A stretch of DNA of 54,582 nucleotides from an uncultured Pirellulaceae bacterium (lineage in GTDB: Bacteria; Planctomycetota; Planctomycetia; Pirellulales; Pirellulaceae), in assembly GCA_937929805.1 (NCBI GenBank), contig CALFUT010000073.1, positions 1 through 54,582 on the forward strand, written 5' to 3'. A program made the position numbers and the translations under genes. Under the pieces are notes generated by a model. The model saw nothing but the letters and a program-made list of their open reading frames with translations, did no database searches and was not told the origin of the DNA. This document shows, piece after piece, positions 45,189-53,586 of this stretch; position 1 is the first letter of the stretch, and every line of letters begins with the position of its first letter.

Positions 45189-46100
45189 ATGATGCGCTTT
45201 GTCCGCTGTTGCTTGATCCTGTCCCTTGGTTTCTTTGTGAATTGCGAGGTGCAAGCTCAGTCAGTTGGTGGCTCGCAGACTCGTCGATCGATCACGGCCA
45301 ACGAGTACATTGAGTCAACCTCACCGCTGCAAAACGGTGGTAGTGTTACCAGTCGCGTGCAGCCGGGCAGGAACGTGCAGACGGTGACGACGATTGCCAA
45401 TCTGCCGGTGCTTGGTTCGGGCGGAGCAGCAGCAGGAGTTGCTCAAGGTGCAGCAACCGAGCAAAGCAACGGCTCACAGACAAGAAACACGGCGGCATCT
45501 TATCCTTACCCGGCAGCCAATCGCCCAGCGGCGACCGTCGCCCAGCTTCCCACGCAGCGGCCGCAGCTTCCAGCGCAGAATCTTCCGACTTCAACGAGGC
45601 AAACGGCGTTTCAAGTTCCAACACTTGGACTGACTCCAGTGGCTCGGACGGCACAAAATTGCAACTGTGCTCCGGCTCCGCCTAGGTTTTTTCAGCCGCA
45701 GCAGCAAGGATTTGCGCCAGCGGCGGCCCAAGCACCGTCTTTGGGCGGCGTCCCAAATATTAACATTCAGGTTCCTAGTCAGACGGGTGGATTTGCCCAA
45801 CCGGGATTCGCTCAGCAAGGCTTTCAAGCGTCCCCTTTTCAATCCGGGAATCAGGTTTACACACCCAACTACGGATTGCAAAGCGGAATCGGGACGCCAC
45901 AGTTTGGGAACACCGGTTTCGGAGGTGGTTCAAATTGGCTGACCACTTTTCTGACGGGGCGAGGTCAGTATCCCAACCTTTTGAGTTTTCGAAATCTGCC
46001 GCCCGGAACGCAACTTGGCCAAGGAATTATCGGTCAGCCGACGGCGTATGTAGATGGGCAACCGGCGAGGAACTTGTTCCGCTGGCTGCTTCCGTTTTAG
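45189..46100 (+). CDS. secreted Gln/Pro/Ala-rich protein
   Basis: 303 residues from ATG 45189 (GAGG 3 nt upstream; the adjacent ATG 45192 may serve instead). A signal peptide, MMRFVRCCLILSLGFFVNCEVQA, is followed by a disordered chain rich in Gln, Ala, Pro, Gly and Asn. Short motifs such as GFAQPGFAQQGF recur. A pair CNCAP near the middle holds the only mature Cys residues. The C-terminal 40 residues, with NLLSFRNLPPGTQLGQG, IGQPTAYVDGQPARN and FRWLLPF, look more ordered and may be the functional or anchoring part. I recognise no family. Upstream extension to 45123 would bury the signal peptide. Confidence 0.75.
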   Translation: MMRFVRCCLILSLGFFVNCEVQAQSVGGSQTRRSITANEYIESTSPLQNGGSVTSRVQPGRNVQTVTTIANLPVLGSGGAAAGVAQGAATEQSNGSQTRNTAASYPYPAANRPAATVAQLPTQRPQLPAQNLPTSTRQTAFQVPTLGLTPVARTAQNCNCAPAPPRFFQPQQQGFAPAAAQAPSLGGVPNINIQVPSQTGGFAQPGFAQQGFQASPFQSGNQVYTPNYGLQSGIGTPQFGNTGFGGGSNWLTTFLTGRGQYPNLLSFRNLPPGTQLGQGIIGQPTAYVDGQPARNLFRWLLPF

Positions 46101-46106
46101 GTTGCC

Positions 46107-46185
46107 GGGAGGGCGAGGCTCCGTCCGAGCCATGCGTTGATTCAGCGTTCTCATGGAACGGGTGCGGACGTAGCCTTGCCCTTCC
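46107..46185. repeat. REP-like palindromic element
   Basis: A 79-bp element. The left arm starts GGGAGGGCGAGGCTCCGTCC; the right arm, read on the other strand, starts GGAAGGGCAAGGCTACGTCC. It begins 6 bp after the stop of the secreted Gln/Pro-rich protein gene and ends just before the end of the zinc-ribbon gene read from the other strand. Confidence 0.7.
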
Positions 46186-46220
46186 GTTTCTGAAATGCGA
46201 TTCGGGAAGTTGATTGCCAG

Positions 46221-46508
46221 TCAATCTAGGTCGTCAGCGTTCTTCTTCTGACACGGGTCTTTCCCCGGAGAAAGTTCGCACGTTTTGCAGAACGGGCACT
46301 CCTTTGGATCGACCGATTCGTCTTCGTCGTCCATTTCGTCGCTGCGGAAGCCGATGGTTTCACGCCAGCCGCAGTCGAGACATTTCAATTCCCACGCGTC
46401 GATGGTCAGATCATCGGATTCGAAGTGGTTGTACTTGCATGTCAGCGGACACGACTGTCGGTCGGCGGCCTGAGGACATTTGTCGTTGGGTGGTTTTGCT
46501 GGGCGCAT
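46221..46508 (-). CDS. small multi-Cys (zinc-ribbon-like) protein
   Basis: 95 residues with Cys pairs at CPQAADRQSCPLTC, CLDC and CPFCKTC, so two metal knots are likely. The sequence is acidic in between (RSDEMDDEDESVD). The start is 3 bp past the leuB stop, so it is translated with leuB. No family recognised; a regulatory or metal-sensing role would be a guess. Confidence 0.75.
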   Translation of the reverse strand: MRPAKPPNDKCPQAADRQSCPLTCKYNHFESDDLTIDAWELKCLDCGWRETIGFRSDEMDDEDESVDPKECPFCKTCELSPGKDPCQKKNADDLD

Positions 46509-46511
46509 GAG

Positions 46512-47594
46512 TCACTCTAATGCGGCCAAAATTGCGTCGCCCATTTCGGCGGTCGAGGCGGGTTTGTCGTTCGGCCCGGCGATGTCGGCCGTTCGCAAGC
46601 CATTTTGCAGGACTTTGCGAACTGCGGCTTCGACCTTGGTGGCCAAGTCCGCTCGATCGAGCGAACTGCGAAGCATCATCGCCAAAGACAAAATGGTCGC
46701 GATTGGGTTAGCAATGTTCTTTCCGGCGATATCCGGGGCCGAACCATGCACGGGCTCGTACATGCCTTTTCCGTTTTCATCCAGCGACGCGGATGGCAGC
46801 ATGCCGATCGATCCAGTCAGCATCGAAGCGGCATCGGAAAGGATGTCACCAAAAATGTTGCCGGTGACGATCACATCAAACTGCTTGGGAGCTCGGATCA
46901 GCTGCATGCACGCGTTGTCGATGTACATGTGAGAAAGTTCGACATCCGGATAATCCTTGCCGACTTCGATCACGATTTCGCGCCAAAGTTCAGAAGTCTC
47001 TAGCACATTGGCTTTGTCGACGCTGCACAATCGCTTGTCGCGTTGCATTGCAATTTTGTAAGCCGAATCGGCAATGCGACTGATTTCCGATTCGCTGTAG
47101 TGCATCGTGTTGTAGCCGCGACGTTCACCTTGATCGGTTGGCTCGATTCCGCGAGGTTGACCAAAGTAGATACCGCCAGTCAGTTCCCGGACGATCATGA
47201 TGTCCAAGCCTGACACGACCTCGGGCTTCAGCGTCGAAGCATCGGCCAATTCTGGGTACAGAATCGCGGGACGCAAGTTGGAGAATAGCCCCAACGCAGA
47301 GCGAATTCCCAGCAGGCCACGTTCGGGCCGCAGACTTCGTTCGACCGCTTCCCATTTCGGGCCACCGATGGCTCCCAGCAGAATGGCGTCACTACGTTTT
47401 GCCAGATCCAGCGTGACTTCCGGCAATGGCGAGCCGTGCAGGTCATACCCCGCGCCGCCGAAAGGAGCTTCTTCGTAGGTGAGGTTGGCGGCGTGTTTTT
47501 CGTTCAAGCAGTCGATGACTCGGACGGCCTGAGCGATCACTTCGGGGCCGATTCCGTCACCGGGCAGGATTGCGATGGATTTGGATGTCGTCAT
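46512..47594 (-). CDS. leuB: 3-isopropylmalate dehydrogenase
   Basis: 360 residues, the family length. Motifs: [11 protein letters not shown] (8-18), [38 protein letters not shown], the [19 protein letters not shown] metal and substrate segment, and [18 protein letters not shown] near the end that binds NAD. It oxidises and decarboxylates 3-isopropylmalate to 2-oxoisocaproate in leucine synthesis. No leuA, leuC or leuD lies next to it. It is followed by a small zinc-ribbon gene, and its upstream side is a heptamer-type inverted repeat. Confidence 0.96.
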   Translation of the reverse strand: MTTSKSIAILPGDGIGPEVIAQAVRVIDCLNEKHAANLTYEEAPFGGAGYDLHGSPLPEVTLDLAKRSDAILLGAIGGPKWEAVERSLRPERGLLGIRSALGLFSNLRPAILYPELADASTLKPEVVSGLDIMIVRELTGGIYFGQPRGIEPTDQGERRGYNTMHYSESEISRIADSAYKIAMQRDKRLCSVDKANVLETSELWREIVIEVGKDYPDVELSHMYIDNACMQLIRAPKQFDVIVTGNIFGDILSDAASMLTGSIGMLPSASLDENGKGMYEPVHGSAPDIAGKNIANPIATILSLAMMLRSSLDRADLATKVEAAVRKVLQNGLRTADIAGPNDKPASTAEMGDAILAALE

Positions 47595-47611
47595 AGCAGA
47601 TCGTGTTTTCG

Positions 47612-47680
47612 AAACGCGGAGGCGCAGAGATCGCAGAGCTGTGTGCGTGAGTCTCCGCGAACTCCGCGCCGCTGCGTTTC
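47612..47680. repeat. inverted heptamer-type repeat between leuB and the ApgM-family gene
   Basis: AACGCGGAGGCGCAGAGATC (from 47613) and, on the other strand, AACGCAGCGGCGCGGAGTTC (from about 47679) are imperfect inverted copies, both made of degenerate 7-bp steps. Sequences of this kind are widely scattered in bacterial genomes. It fills most of the 99-bp gap between the two genes. Confidence 0.6.
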
Positions 47681-47693
47681 AGGTTGTCGAGAG

Positions 47694-48899
47694 TTACTTC
47701 GCGAGGAAATATTCCATCACGTGCCAGCCGGGCAGCTTGGCCAAGCCGCTGGCTGCTGCGGTTTCCTCGTCGTAAGTCGTTGACGAATCAGATTCGATGC
47801 CGGTTCCGCAAATCGTGAACGGAACATCGCCGTGCGTGTGCGTCTTGGTGCTGATATAAGTCGGATGATCGGGGCTAACCAAAATTCGATAGTCGCCCTG
47901 CCCTTCCAAGTAAGCCAGAATCGGAGCCACGATGTCTTTGTCGATCGATTCGAGGGATGCGATCTTCTTGCCGCAATCGCCTTCGTGGCTGGATTCGTCG
48001 GGAGCTTCAACGTGAACGCAGACGATGTCGTATTTTTCGAGTGCCTCGATGGCGTAACGACCTTTGGCGGCGTAGTCCGTGTCGGTGTAGCCGGTCGCGC
48101 CGGGGACTTCGACTCGGTCCCAGCCGATCAACGCAGCAAGCCCACGCAATAAATCAACGGCCGTGATCATTGCGCCTTTTAAGCCGTGCCGAGTTTCAAA
48201 GGCTTCGAGTGACGGGCGTTGCCCCAATCCCCACAGCCAGACGTTCGTCGCAGGCGGTTTGCCTGCGGCAACACGTTTTTCGTTCACCGGATGACCCTCG
48301 AACCATTCCACGCTTTGGTTCATCAGTTCATTGAGCATCTGGCTGCCGGGGCCGCGAGGAAAATCTTCGGCGACGGACTTGTCGGACAAATCGTGAGGCG
48401 GAGTCGCACGAGTTTCGTTAGAAAACGGAGCGGGTTCGCCACCGCCGGGCCGTAGCATCAGCAGGTTGCGGTAGCTGACGCCCGGAATGAACTCGAGGCG
48501 ATCGTCGCCCACTTTTTCCTGAGCCGTAACGAGTAGGTTTTTGGCTTCTTCGGATGAGATGTGCCCAGCGGTGAAGCTTTTCATCGTTTGGTCTTGTACC
48601 GTGACGACGTTGCAACGAATGCACCAGTCTTCGGGGGCCAACTCGATGCCTTGAGCCGCCGCCTCAAGCGGAGCGCGGCCGGTGTAGTTAGCGACCGGGT
48701 CGTAACCCAGCAAACTCATGTTCGCCACCGCGCTGCCGGCCTCGAATTGAGTCGGCGTGTGGTTGGCTCGACCCACGACTCCTGCCGCCGCAATTTTGTC
48801 CATCGTCGGTGTGTTGGCAGCAGCCAGTGGCGTTTTCCCGCCCAGCGATTCTTGAGGCTCGTCGGCACAGCCGTCCGGGATGATGATGACGTATTTCAT
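47694..48899 (-). CDS. ApgM-family phosphoglycerate mutase-like protein, probable functional homoserine kinase
   Basis: 401 residues of the metal-dependent alkaline-phosphatase superfamily. The start MKYVIIIPDGCADEP (metal site Asp9), the MSLLGYDP segment with the phosphorylated-Ser position (NMSLLGYDP) and the ends VSPDHPT and THGDVPF are family motifs. Annotation pipelines would call it cofactor-independent phosphoglycerate mutase, archaeal type. A related subfamily (TIGR02535 as I recall it) has been proposed to be a non-orthologous homoserine kinase. The gene lies 48 bp after hom on the same strand, which is the context behind that proposal. Biochemical activity is not decided by the sequence. 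Confidence 0.85.
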   Translation of the reverse strand: MKYVIIIPDGCADEPQESLGGKTPLAAANTPTMDKIAAAGVVGRANHTPTQFEAGSAVANMSLLGYDPVANYTGRAPLEAAAQGIELAPEDWCIRCNVVTVQDQTMKSFTAGHISSEEAKNLLVTAQEKVGDDRLEFIPGVSYRNLLMLRPGGGEPAPFSNETRATPPHDLSDKSVAEDFPRGPGSQMLNELMNQSVEWFEGHPVNEKRVAAGKPPATNVWLWGLGQRPSLEAFETRHGLKGAMITAVDLLRGLAALIGWDRVEVPGATGYTDTDYAAKGRYAIEALEKYDIVCVHVEAPDESSHEGDCGKKIASLESIDKDIVAPILAYLEGQGDYRILVSPDHPTYISTKTHTHGDVPFTICGTGIESDSSTTYDEETAAASGLAKLPGWHVMEYFLAK

Positions 48900-48903
48900 A
48901 AGT

Positions 48904-48945
48904 GGTTTTCGGTTTTCGGTGTGAGGTTTTCGGCTATCGGTGTGA
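48904..48945. repeat. heptamer repeat block between hom and the ApgM-family gene
   Basis: Six 7-bp units: GGTTTTC, GGTTTTC, GGTGTGA, GGTTTTC, GGCTATC, GGTGTGA. They fill almost the whole 48-bp gap. The units are those of the blocks around the S23-like gene 36 kb away, although no such gene is here. Confidence 0.85.
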
Positions 48946-48947
48946 AG

Positions 48948-50246
48948 TTAGTCCAAGATTCGCAGGCGTTCGGCGACTTGTGCGACGCAGTCAAGGTTTT
49001 CAATTTCGGCTACCGCCAAGCTGGCGTTCTTTTCGGCCGACTCTTTGGTCACGATGACCAATGGTACGACTCCGCTGTTGGTCAGGTCGCTGTCGTGCTG
49101 ATACACCGACGCGATCGAGATATTATGCTTGCCCAGCACGCCCGAAATTTGAGCCAATACGTTTGGCTCGTCCTTCACATCAAAACGCAGATAGAATCGA
49201 CCCTCAAGGTCACCCGGATCACCAACGTCGACTCGTGTTTGGCCCTCGGCCCACAGTTCAAGCGTTTCGAAGGTGATTTTTGTGCGGCCAACGGCCATGT
49301 CGATCATGTCGGCCACCACCGCCGATGCGGTTGGCATCTGTCCGGCTCCTTGGCCATGAAAGAACACGGGCCCAACCGCGTCACCGATCGCGCTAACCGC
49401 GTTGTAGTTGGCTCGGACTTCGGCCATCGGCGTCCCGATTTTGATTAGCATTGGGCCAACGACCAACTGTAGTTTGCCGTCGACCAGTTTCGAATACGCG
49501 ATCAGTTTGACTCGATAGCCAAGCTGACGAGCATACCGCAGATCGGATTCGTCCAGTTTGTCGATGCCTCGTTTGGGAATCTTTGTCCAATCGGGACGGG
49601 CTCCGAAGGCAAGGTGCGAAAGAATCGCCAGTTTTTGAACGGCGTCGGTTCCGTCGACATCCATCGAAGGATCGGCTTCGGCGTAGCCAAGCTCTTGTGC
49701 TTCCTTAACCGCTTCATCGTAGGACGCACCTTCTAGGTCCATCCGAGTAATGATGTAGTTACTCGTTCCGTTCAGGATCCCCTGCAAGGAGACGATCTGG
49801 TTTGCGGACAGGCACTGGCTGATGTTGGCGATGATTGGGATCCCGCCGGCGACCGATGCCTCGAACGCGATGACTCGACCCAGCTCGCGGGCGCGGTCGA
49901 ACAGCTCGGGACCGTGCTGAGCCATCAACGCTTTGTTCGCCGTGACAACATCTTTGCCGGCTTCCAACAGCTTCAGCATGATCGTCTTAGCGGGCTCGAT
50001 GCCACCGATCAATTGAGCCACCACTTTGACGCTGTCGTCATCGATGACTTTCTGGACATCGTCAGTGACGACGTCGGCAGGCAGATCGACATCTCGCGGT
50101 TTGTTCAAATCACGCACAACGGCATGAGTCAACCACAGCTGCCGTCCGGCGTGTCGAGCCACGCGGTCTCCGTGGTCGTAAAGAAGTCGAGCCACACCGG
50201 CTCCCACGGTACCCATCCCGACGATGGCGACGCCTGTTTTTTCCAT
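48948..50246 (-). CDS. hom: homoserine dehydrogenase with ACT domain
   Basis: 432 residues. The N-terminal NAD(P) motif VAIVGMGTVGAGVARLL (6-22), VTANKALMAQHG, FEASVAGGIPII and SNYIITRM, then the catalytic region YAEADPSMDVDGTDAVQKLAILSHLAFG are typical. The last 80 residues (YLRFDVKDEPNVLAQISGVL) form an ACT domain that binds threonine for feedback. It reduces aspartate semialdehyde to homoserine. It precedes the ApgM-family gene on the same strand, so homoserine synthesis and its next step may be one operon. No aspartokinase or threonine synthase is in the window. Confidence 0.95.
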   Translation of the reverse strand: MEKTGVAIVGMGTVGAGVARLLYDHGDRVARHAGRQLWLTHAVVRDLNKPRDVDLPADVVTDDVQKVIDDDSVKVVAQLIGGIEPAKTIMLKLLEAGKDVVTANKALMAQHGPELFDRARELGRVIAFEASVAGGIPIIANISQCLSANQIVSLQGILNGTSNYIITRMDLEGASYDEAVKEAQELGYAEADPSMDVDGTDAVQKLAILSHLAFGARPDWTKIPKRGIDKLDESDLRYARQLGYRVKLIAYSKLVDGKLQLVVGPMLIKIGTPMAEVRANYNAVSAIGDAVGPVFFHGQGAGQMPTASAVVADMIDMAVGRTKITFETLELWAEGQTRVDVGDPGDLEGRFYLRFDVKDEPNVLAQISGVLGKHNISIASVYQHDSDLTNSGVVPLVIVTKESAEKNASLAVAEIENLDCVAQVAERLRILD

Positions 50247-50459
50247 TTTGTTCAGCGATGATCAGAGGCTTGGGTTTCAAACAACAATGAACGATTTTGC
50301 TGTCATGAAACGCGATTTTCGAAGCGACTATCGTAATTCGAAGCGACCAAAATCACCAGTCGGGGTCTGTTCACGATTCAGGAACGCGGATTAACCTCGT
50401 TTTGCAGAAACTGATGCCTCAGACCCATTCGTCTGCCGTCTGGAACTTAGGGAGTTGCC

Positions 50460-51383
50460 ATGAGCGCTTGTCGATACTGGAAAGCGATTTATCTGAGCGT
50501 TCTGCTGGTGATCGTGGCCGGGTGCAGGGAGTCGGCTCGTGTTCCAAGCGTGTCCCCGCCTACGTCAGAATCGCATCCGACCCTTGTGCAAGTGGAGACA
50601 AAGGAACCGCAGGCGAAGCTTGATCAAACGCCATCAATCTCCAGCGATCAAAAACCGGAGGCAACGGAATCCGAGGCGTTGGCTGCGTTTCTAATGAAGT
50701 TCGATTTGCTTTCCAAGCAAGGCTTTGTGCCGACTCTCAGACGCGGATCGACCGGGGTTGGCTACACGTTGGAAACGATGTTGGGCGTGCCGGAAAATAA
50801 CTCACCGGGCGGTGACTTTATGGGGATGGAACTCAAAGCGTTCCGTGATGACGATCTGCACATGGACGATGCGGAGAAGATGAACTTGTTTCTCAAAGAG
50901 CCGCAGTGGGTCGACGGGCTGGTGGGGAAACAGAGAGTGCCAAAATACGGATACGTGGACGAAAACGGTCGCCCCGCCTTGTACTCGACCGTGACGATCA
51001 AAGAGAGTTCTCACGGGTTTGTGTTTCGGGTTGATTTTGAATCGCAGCGGCTGTGGCTGGTGAAGGATGGCAAAGACATCGCGTTTTGGAATTTTTTGAC
51101 GCTGGAGAGGCGGCTGATCGAAAAGCACTCGGAGGCAGTTTTCGTGTCCGCCCATGCCCACGGAGCCGGGAAGAATGAGCGATTTCGCTATTACGGTGTC
51201 ACGTGGTGTGCCGAACCTTCGGTCGATTCCTTTGTCCGACTGGTGGAGGCGGGAGCCGTGATGCTGGAGCTACGCATGCACCTGAAGCCGAATGGCAGTT
51301 TGCGGAACCACGGATCGGCCTTTCGGATCAAGCAAAATCGCATTCCGGATCTCTATCGCGTTTCGCGGCAAGTCCGGCCATAA
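50460..51383 (+). CDS. lipoprotein with MvaI/BcnI-type restriction-endonuclease domain
   Basis: 307 residues. The signal MSACRYWKAIYLSVLLVIVAGC ends in a lipobox with Cys22 as lipidation site. A disordered linker (23-75) rich in Pro, Ser, Glu and Lys follows. From about 76 the sequence reads LMKFDLLSKQGFVPTLRRG, then STGVGYTLETMLGVPENNSP (97-116) and GGDFMGMELKAFR (117-129). The R-G-x-T-G-x-G-x-T-L-E, GxxENN and D-x(4)-E-x-K pattern is that of the MvaI/BcnI type II restriction endonucleases (PD-(D/E)xK fold, candidate Asp119, Glu124, Lys126). The rest, to SFVRLVEAGAVMLELRMHL, fits the same family. No methyltransferase adjoins it. An exported nuclease is unexpected, so activity is uncertain. 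Confidence 0.8.
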   Translation: MSACRYWKAIYLSVLLVIVAGCRESARVPSVSPPTSESHPTLVQVETKEPQAKLDQTPSISSDQKPEATESEALAAFLMKFDLLSKQGFVPTLRRGSTGVGYTLETMLGVPENNSPGGDFMGMELKAFRDDDLHMDDAEKMNLFLKEPQWVDGLVGKQRVPKYGYVDENGRPALYSTVTIKESSHGFVFRVDFESQRLWLVKDGKDIAFWNFLTLERRLIEKHSEAVFVSAHAHGAGKNERFRYYGVTWCAEPSVDSFVRLVEAGAVMLELRMHLKPNGSLRNHGSAFRIKQNRIPDLYRVSRQVRP

Positions 51384-51397
51384 TTCGAGAGGCGGAT

Positions 51398-51445
51398 TGG
51401 AATTCTTGGAAGCATAGAGAATGCCTTGCGTTTCCAGAATTACCC
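51398..51445 (+). terminator. possible hairpin after the nuclease-like lipoprotein gene
   Basis: GGAATTCTTGGAA and TTCCAGAATTACC can pair with one bulge about 20 bp apart. No clear T run follows, so termination is uncertain. Confidence 0.25.
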
Positions 51446-51522
51446 AGACGTATGGTTGATCTCGACTTTCGCTTAACCTGAGCTTGTCGTTTCGAGCGGT
51501 TCTGTTTAAAATCTCCCACCTA

Positions 51523-51609
51523 GGACGGATGGCTGAGTCTGGTTTAAGGCACCGGTTTTGAAAACCGGCGTGCGTTCGCGTACCGGGGGTTCGAATCCCT
51601 CTCCGTCCG
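51523..51609 (+). tRNA. tRNA-Ser (anticodon UGA)
   Basis: The acceptor stem GGACGGA pairs with TCCGTCC (51602-51608), discriminator G. The anticodon stem CCGGT/ACCGG encloses loop TTTGAAA with anticodon TGA at 51559-51561. A long variable arm (GCGTGCGTTCGCGTAC) and the T arm with GGTTCGAATCC identify a class II serine tRNA. CCA is not encoded. Confidence 0.95.
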
Positions 51610-51772
51610 CTGTTTTTTCTTGCCTCTCTGGCAAAGCTGGCCGGCCTTTCGAGGTCGAGACCCTTTCAAACGGTGAAAAACGTCGGTCTCTTGGCGTCGC
51701 CCTCTTGGGGAAGACCATTCAGGACCTGTTTGCTTGACGCGCGTCATTCAAGCGATGCTAGGACGCCCAAAA

Positions 51773-52282
51773 TCAGGGCTGGGTTTGAGACTCTGTGCCC
51801 TGAAGCGTCGCTGATGGAATGTTGGTCAGCTGGAAGCTATTCCGCATGATCGTTTGCTGGCCGACGGACACGGTGGCGTTAAAGTCAAACATTTGATTGA
51901 CTCGTTCGTTCAAGCGTACCGTGATTTGAATCTCGTCGCCCGGTCGAGCGAATCCGCGGTAACGTGCTTGCTTGACTTTGACCAGCACTCCCAACGCGTA
52001 CTCATTGAAAAATGGATCGTGAGTGTCGTACTGCTCCATTGGGTTGTACTTCGCTGCGATCAGGATTCCGGCCGACTGCGTCGTCATCTCCTGCATCATC
52101 GCGCCGGGTAGAATCGGAGCACCCGGAAAATGACCCTCAATGAAGAACTCATCCCCTGTGATTTTCGCCTTCGTGATCACTTCTTGGTCCGAGATCGAAA
52201 CAACATCCTTAACCAACAAGTAAGGAGTTCGATGGTGGAGGTAGTCTTCGACTCGGTCAAAGTTGTGTTGGTAGAGTTTCAT
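51773..52282 (-). CDS. FabZ/FabA-like hydroxyacyl-ACP dehydratase (hotdog fold)
   Basis: 169 residues from ATG 52282, which matches the family length; an upstream in-frame ATG at 52351 adds 23 residues with no ribosome site. Motifs: VEDYLHHRTPYLLVKDVV, catalytic His51 in IEGHFPG, PILPGAMMQEMTTQSAG with catalytic Glu65, then KVKQARYRGFARPGDEIQI. It dehydrates 3-hydroxyacyl-ACP during fatty-acid or lipid A synthesis. The pattern is closer to FabZ than to FabA. It is longer than typical FabZ by about 20 residues at the C-terminus (GTESQTQP). It may act in a lipid pathway of its own; no other fatty-acid gene adjoins it. Confidence 0.85.
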   Translation of the reverse strand: MKLYQHNFDRVEDYLHHRTPYLLVKDVVSISDQEVITKAKITGDEFFIEGHFPGAPILPGAMMQEMTTQSAGILIAAKYNPMEQYDTHDPFFNEYALGVLVKVKQARYRGFARPGDEIQITVRLNERVNQMFDFNATVSVGQQTIMRNSFQLTNIPSATLQGTESQTQP

Positions 52283-52387
52283 GAGTGCTTCACTGGGTCT
52301 AGATGATTTGGGTGTTCCAACAGAGTCGTAAAACCGCATGCGGAAGGTCATTATTCACTGGACCTGATCGCCTAGCAACGCGTGGTA

Positions 52388-52424
52388 CAAAAAATGGCGT
52401 CTCAACTTTTCGTCGAGACGCCAT
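52388..52424 (-). terminator. intrinsic terminator of the aquaporin gene
   Basis: On the minus strand ATGGCGTCTC (52424-52415) pairs perfectly with GAGACGCCAT (52403-52394), with an 11-nt loop, followed at once by six T (52393-52388). It lies 39 bp beyond the aquaporin stop. Confidence 0.85.
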
Positions 52425-52462
52425 GGTTGTCCATTGTAACAGCGGTCTATGTAAAAAGAGAA

Positions 52463-53200
52463 CTAGTCGTCTGGGTTCGCTTGATGGAACACTGATCGGT
52501 AGACGATCCCTGCCAACGCGGCACCTGCGGCCGGAGCGGCAACGAACAACCACAATTGAGCCATCGGCCAAGCCTGACCATTGGTCATCGCGACGAGTGC
52601 CGGGCCTAAGCTGCGAGCTGGGTTGACGCTACAGTTGGTCACTGGAATTGAGAACAAGTGAATCAGTGTCAGGCACAATCCGATCGCCAAACCAGCAAAA
52701 CCTGCTGGCGAACGCCAATCGGTCGCTCCAAGGATGACCATCAGAAAGATAAAGGTCAGGACGGCTTCGGTAACAAAGGCGGCAACCATGCTGTACTGGC
52801 CCGGAGAATGCTCAGCGAAACCGTTGCAGACTCCTGCGTAACTTGCCGGGTCATACCCTGCTTGGCCACTACAGATGAAGAACAACAAAAACGCAGCAAT
52901 CACACCACCGGCAAACTGAGCGATGAAGTAAGGGACGACATCTTTCACGTGGATCCGGCCTGCCAAAAATGCTCCCAGTGTGACAGCCGGGTTCAGGTGA
53001 GCCCCGGAAATGTGCCCGATCCCGTAGGCCATCGAAACCACCGTTAAGCCGAATGCCAGTGACACGCCAACGAATCCGATTCCTAAATGAAGGCCATCTG
53101 GAGTTGTAAAGCCTGCTGCCAATAGTGCTGAACCGCAACCGGCAAAAACCAGCCAGAATGTGCCAATCAGTTCAGCAACAAACTTACGAGAAACGTCCAT
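52463..53200 (-). CDS. aqpZ: aquaporin Z-type water channel
   Basis: 245 residues with six hydrophobic helices and both half-helix NPA boxes: HLNPAV (69-73) and SVNPARS (191-197), the Arg196 of the selectivity filter, and [10 protein letters not shown] as in AqpZ. A Cys-rich region ([20 protein letters not shown]) in the middle loop and TNCSVNP are usual. It passes water and perhaps glycerol through the inner membrane. A clear terminator lies downstream. The start [19 protein letters not shown] gives the family N-terminus. Confidence 0.94.
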   Translation of the reverse strand: MDVSRKFVAELIGTFWLVFAGCGSALLAAGFTTPDGLHLGIGFVGVSLAFGLTVVSMAYGIGHISGAHLNPAVTLGAFLAGRIHVKDVVPYFIAQFAGGVIAAFLLFFICSGQAGYDPASYAGVCNGFAEHSPGQYSMVAAFVTEAVLTFIFLMVILGATDWRSPAGFAGLAIGLCLTLIHLFSIPVTNCSVNPARSLGPALVAMTNGQAWPMAQLWLFVAAPAAGAALAGIVYRSVFHQANPDD

Positions 53201-53586
53201 TAAATTTCCTTTTGAAAGAGGTAAGAGTCGAGAAAGGCAGAGCGTTTGTGCCCAACGGTGATTAGATGGTGGTTGGGAAAAGCTTCGCCGAGGAGAGATA
53301 GAAATATACGTATTGAGGTGGCCACCGGCGAGTTTGCGATTTTGTCACCCTCGATTCGTACACATGGTCCCTCAGTCAATTTGCTCGATTTGCCTAATTT
53401 CCTCGCGTTTAAGGGTAAAGTTGCGCAGGAGCGAACCGGTTCTGCGAGGTTTTCGCGTTGTGCCACGTTGCGAGCGGCACTTACTCGACAGATTGGGGAA
53501 GCCGACCGAAACGGCTGTTGTCGGCACCTTAAGTCCACCTATCATGAGTGCTCGCTAAATATCCCTAACCTATCTCGGGTCAATCA
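53201..53586. other. divergent intergenic region of about 385 bp
   Basis: It lies between aqpZ (minus) and the UDP-glucuronate decarboxylase gene (plus) and should hold both promoters. Long frames on both strands here run into neighbouring genes in other frames and look spurious. No RNA gene was seen. Confidence 0.4.

Noticed and set aside
47694-48899. Plain phosphoglycerate mutase of glycolysis
   Set aside because: Kept as an alternative only. Its position after hom favours the proposed homoserine-kinase subfamily, so I do not assign the apgM symbol.
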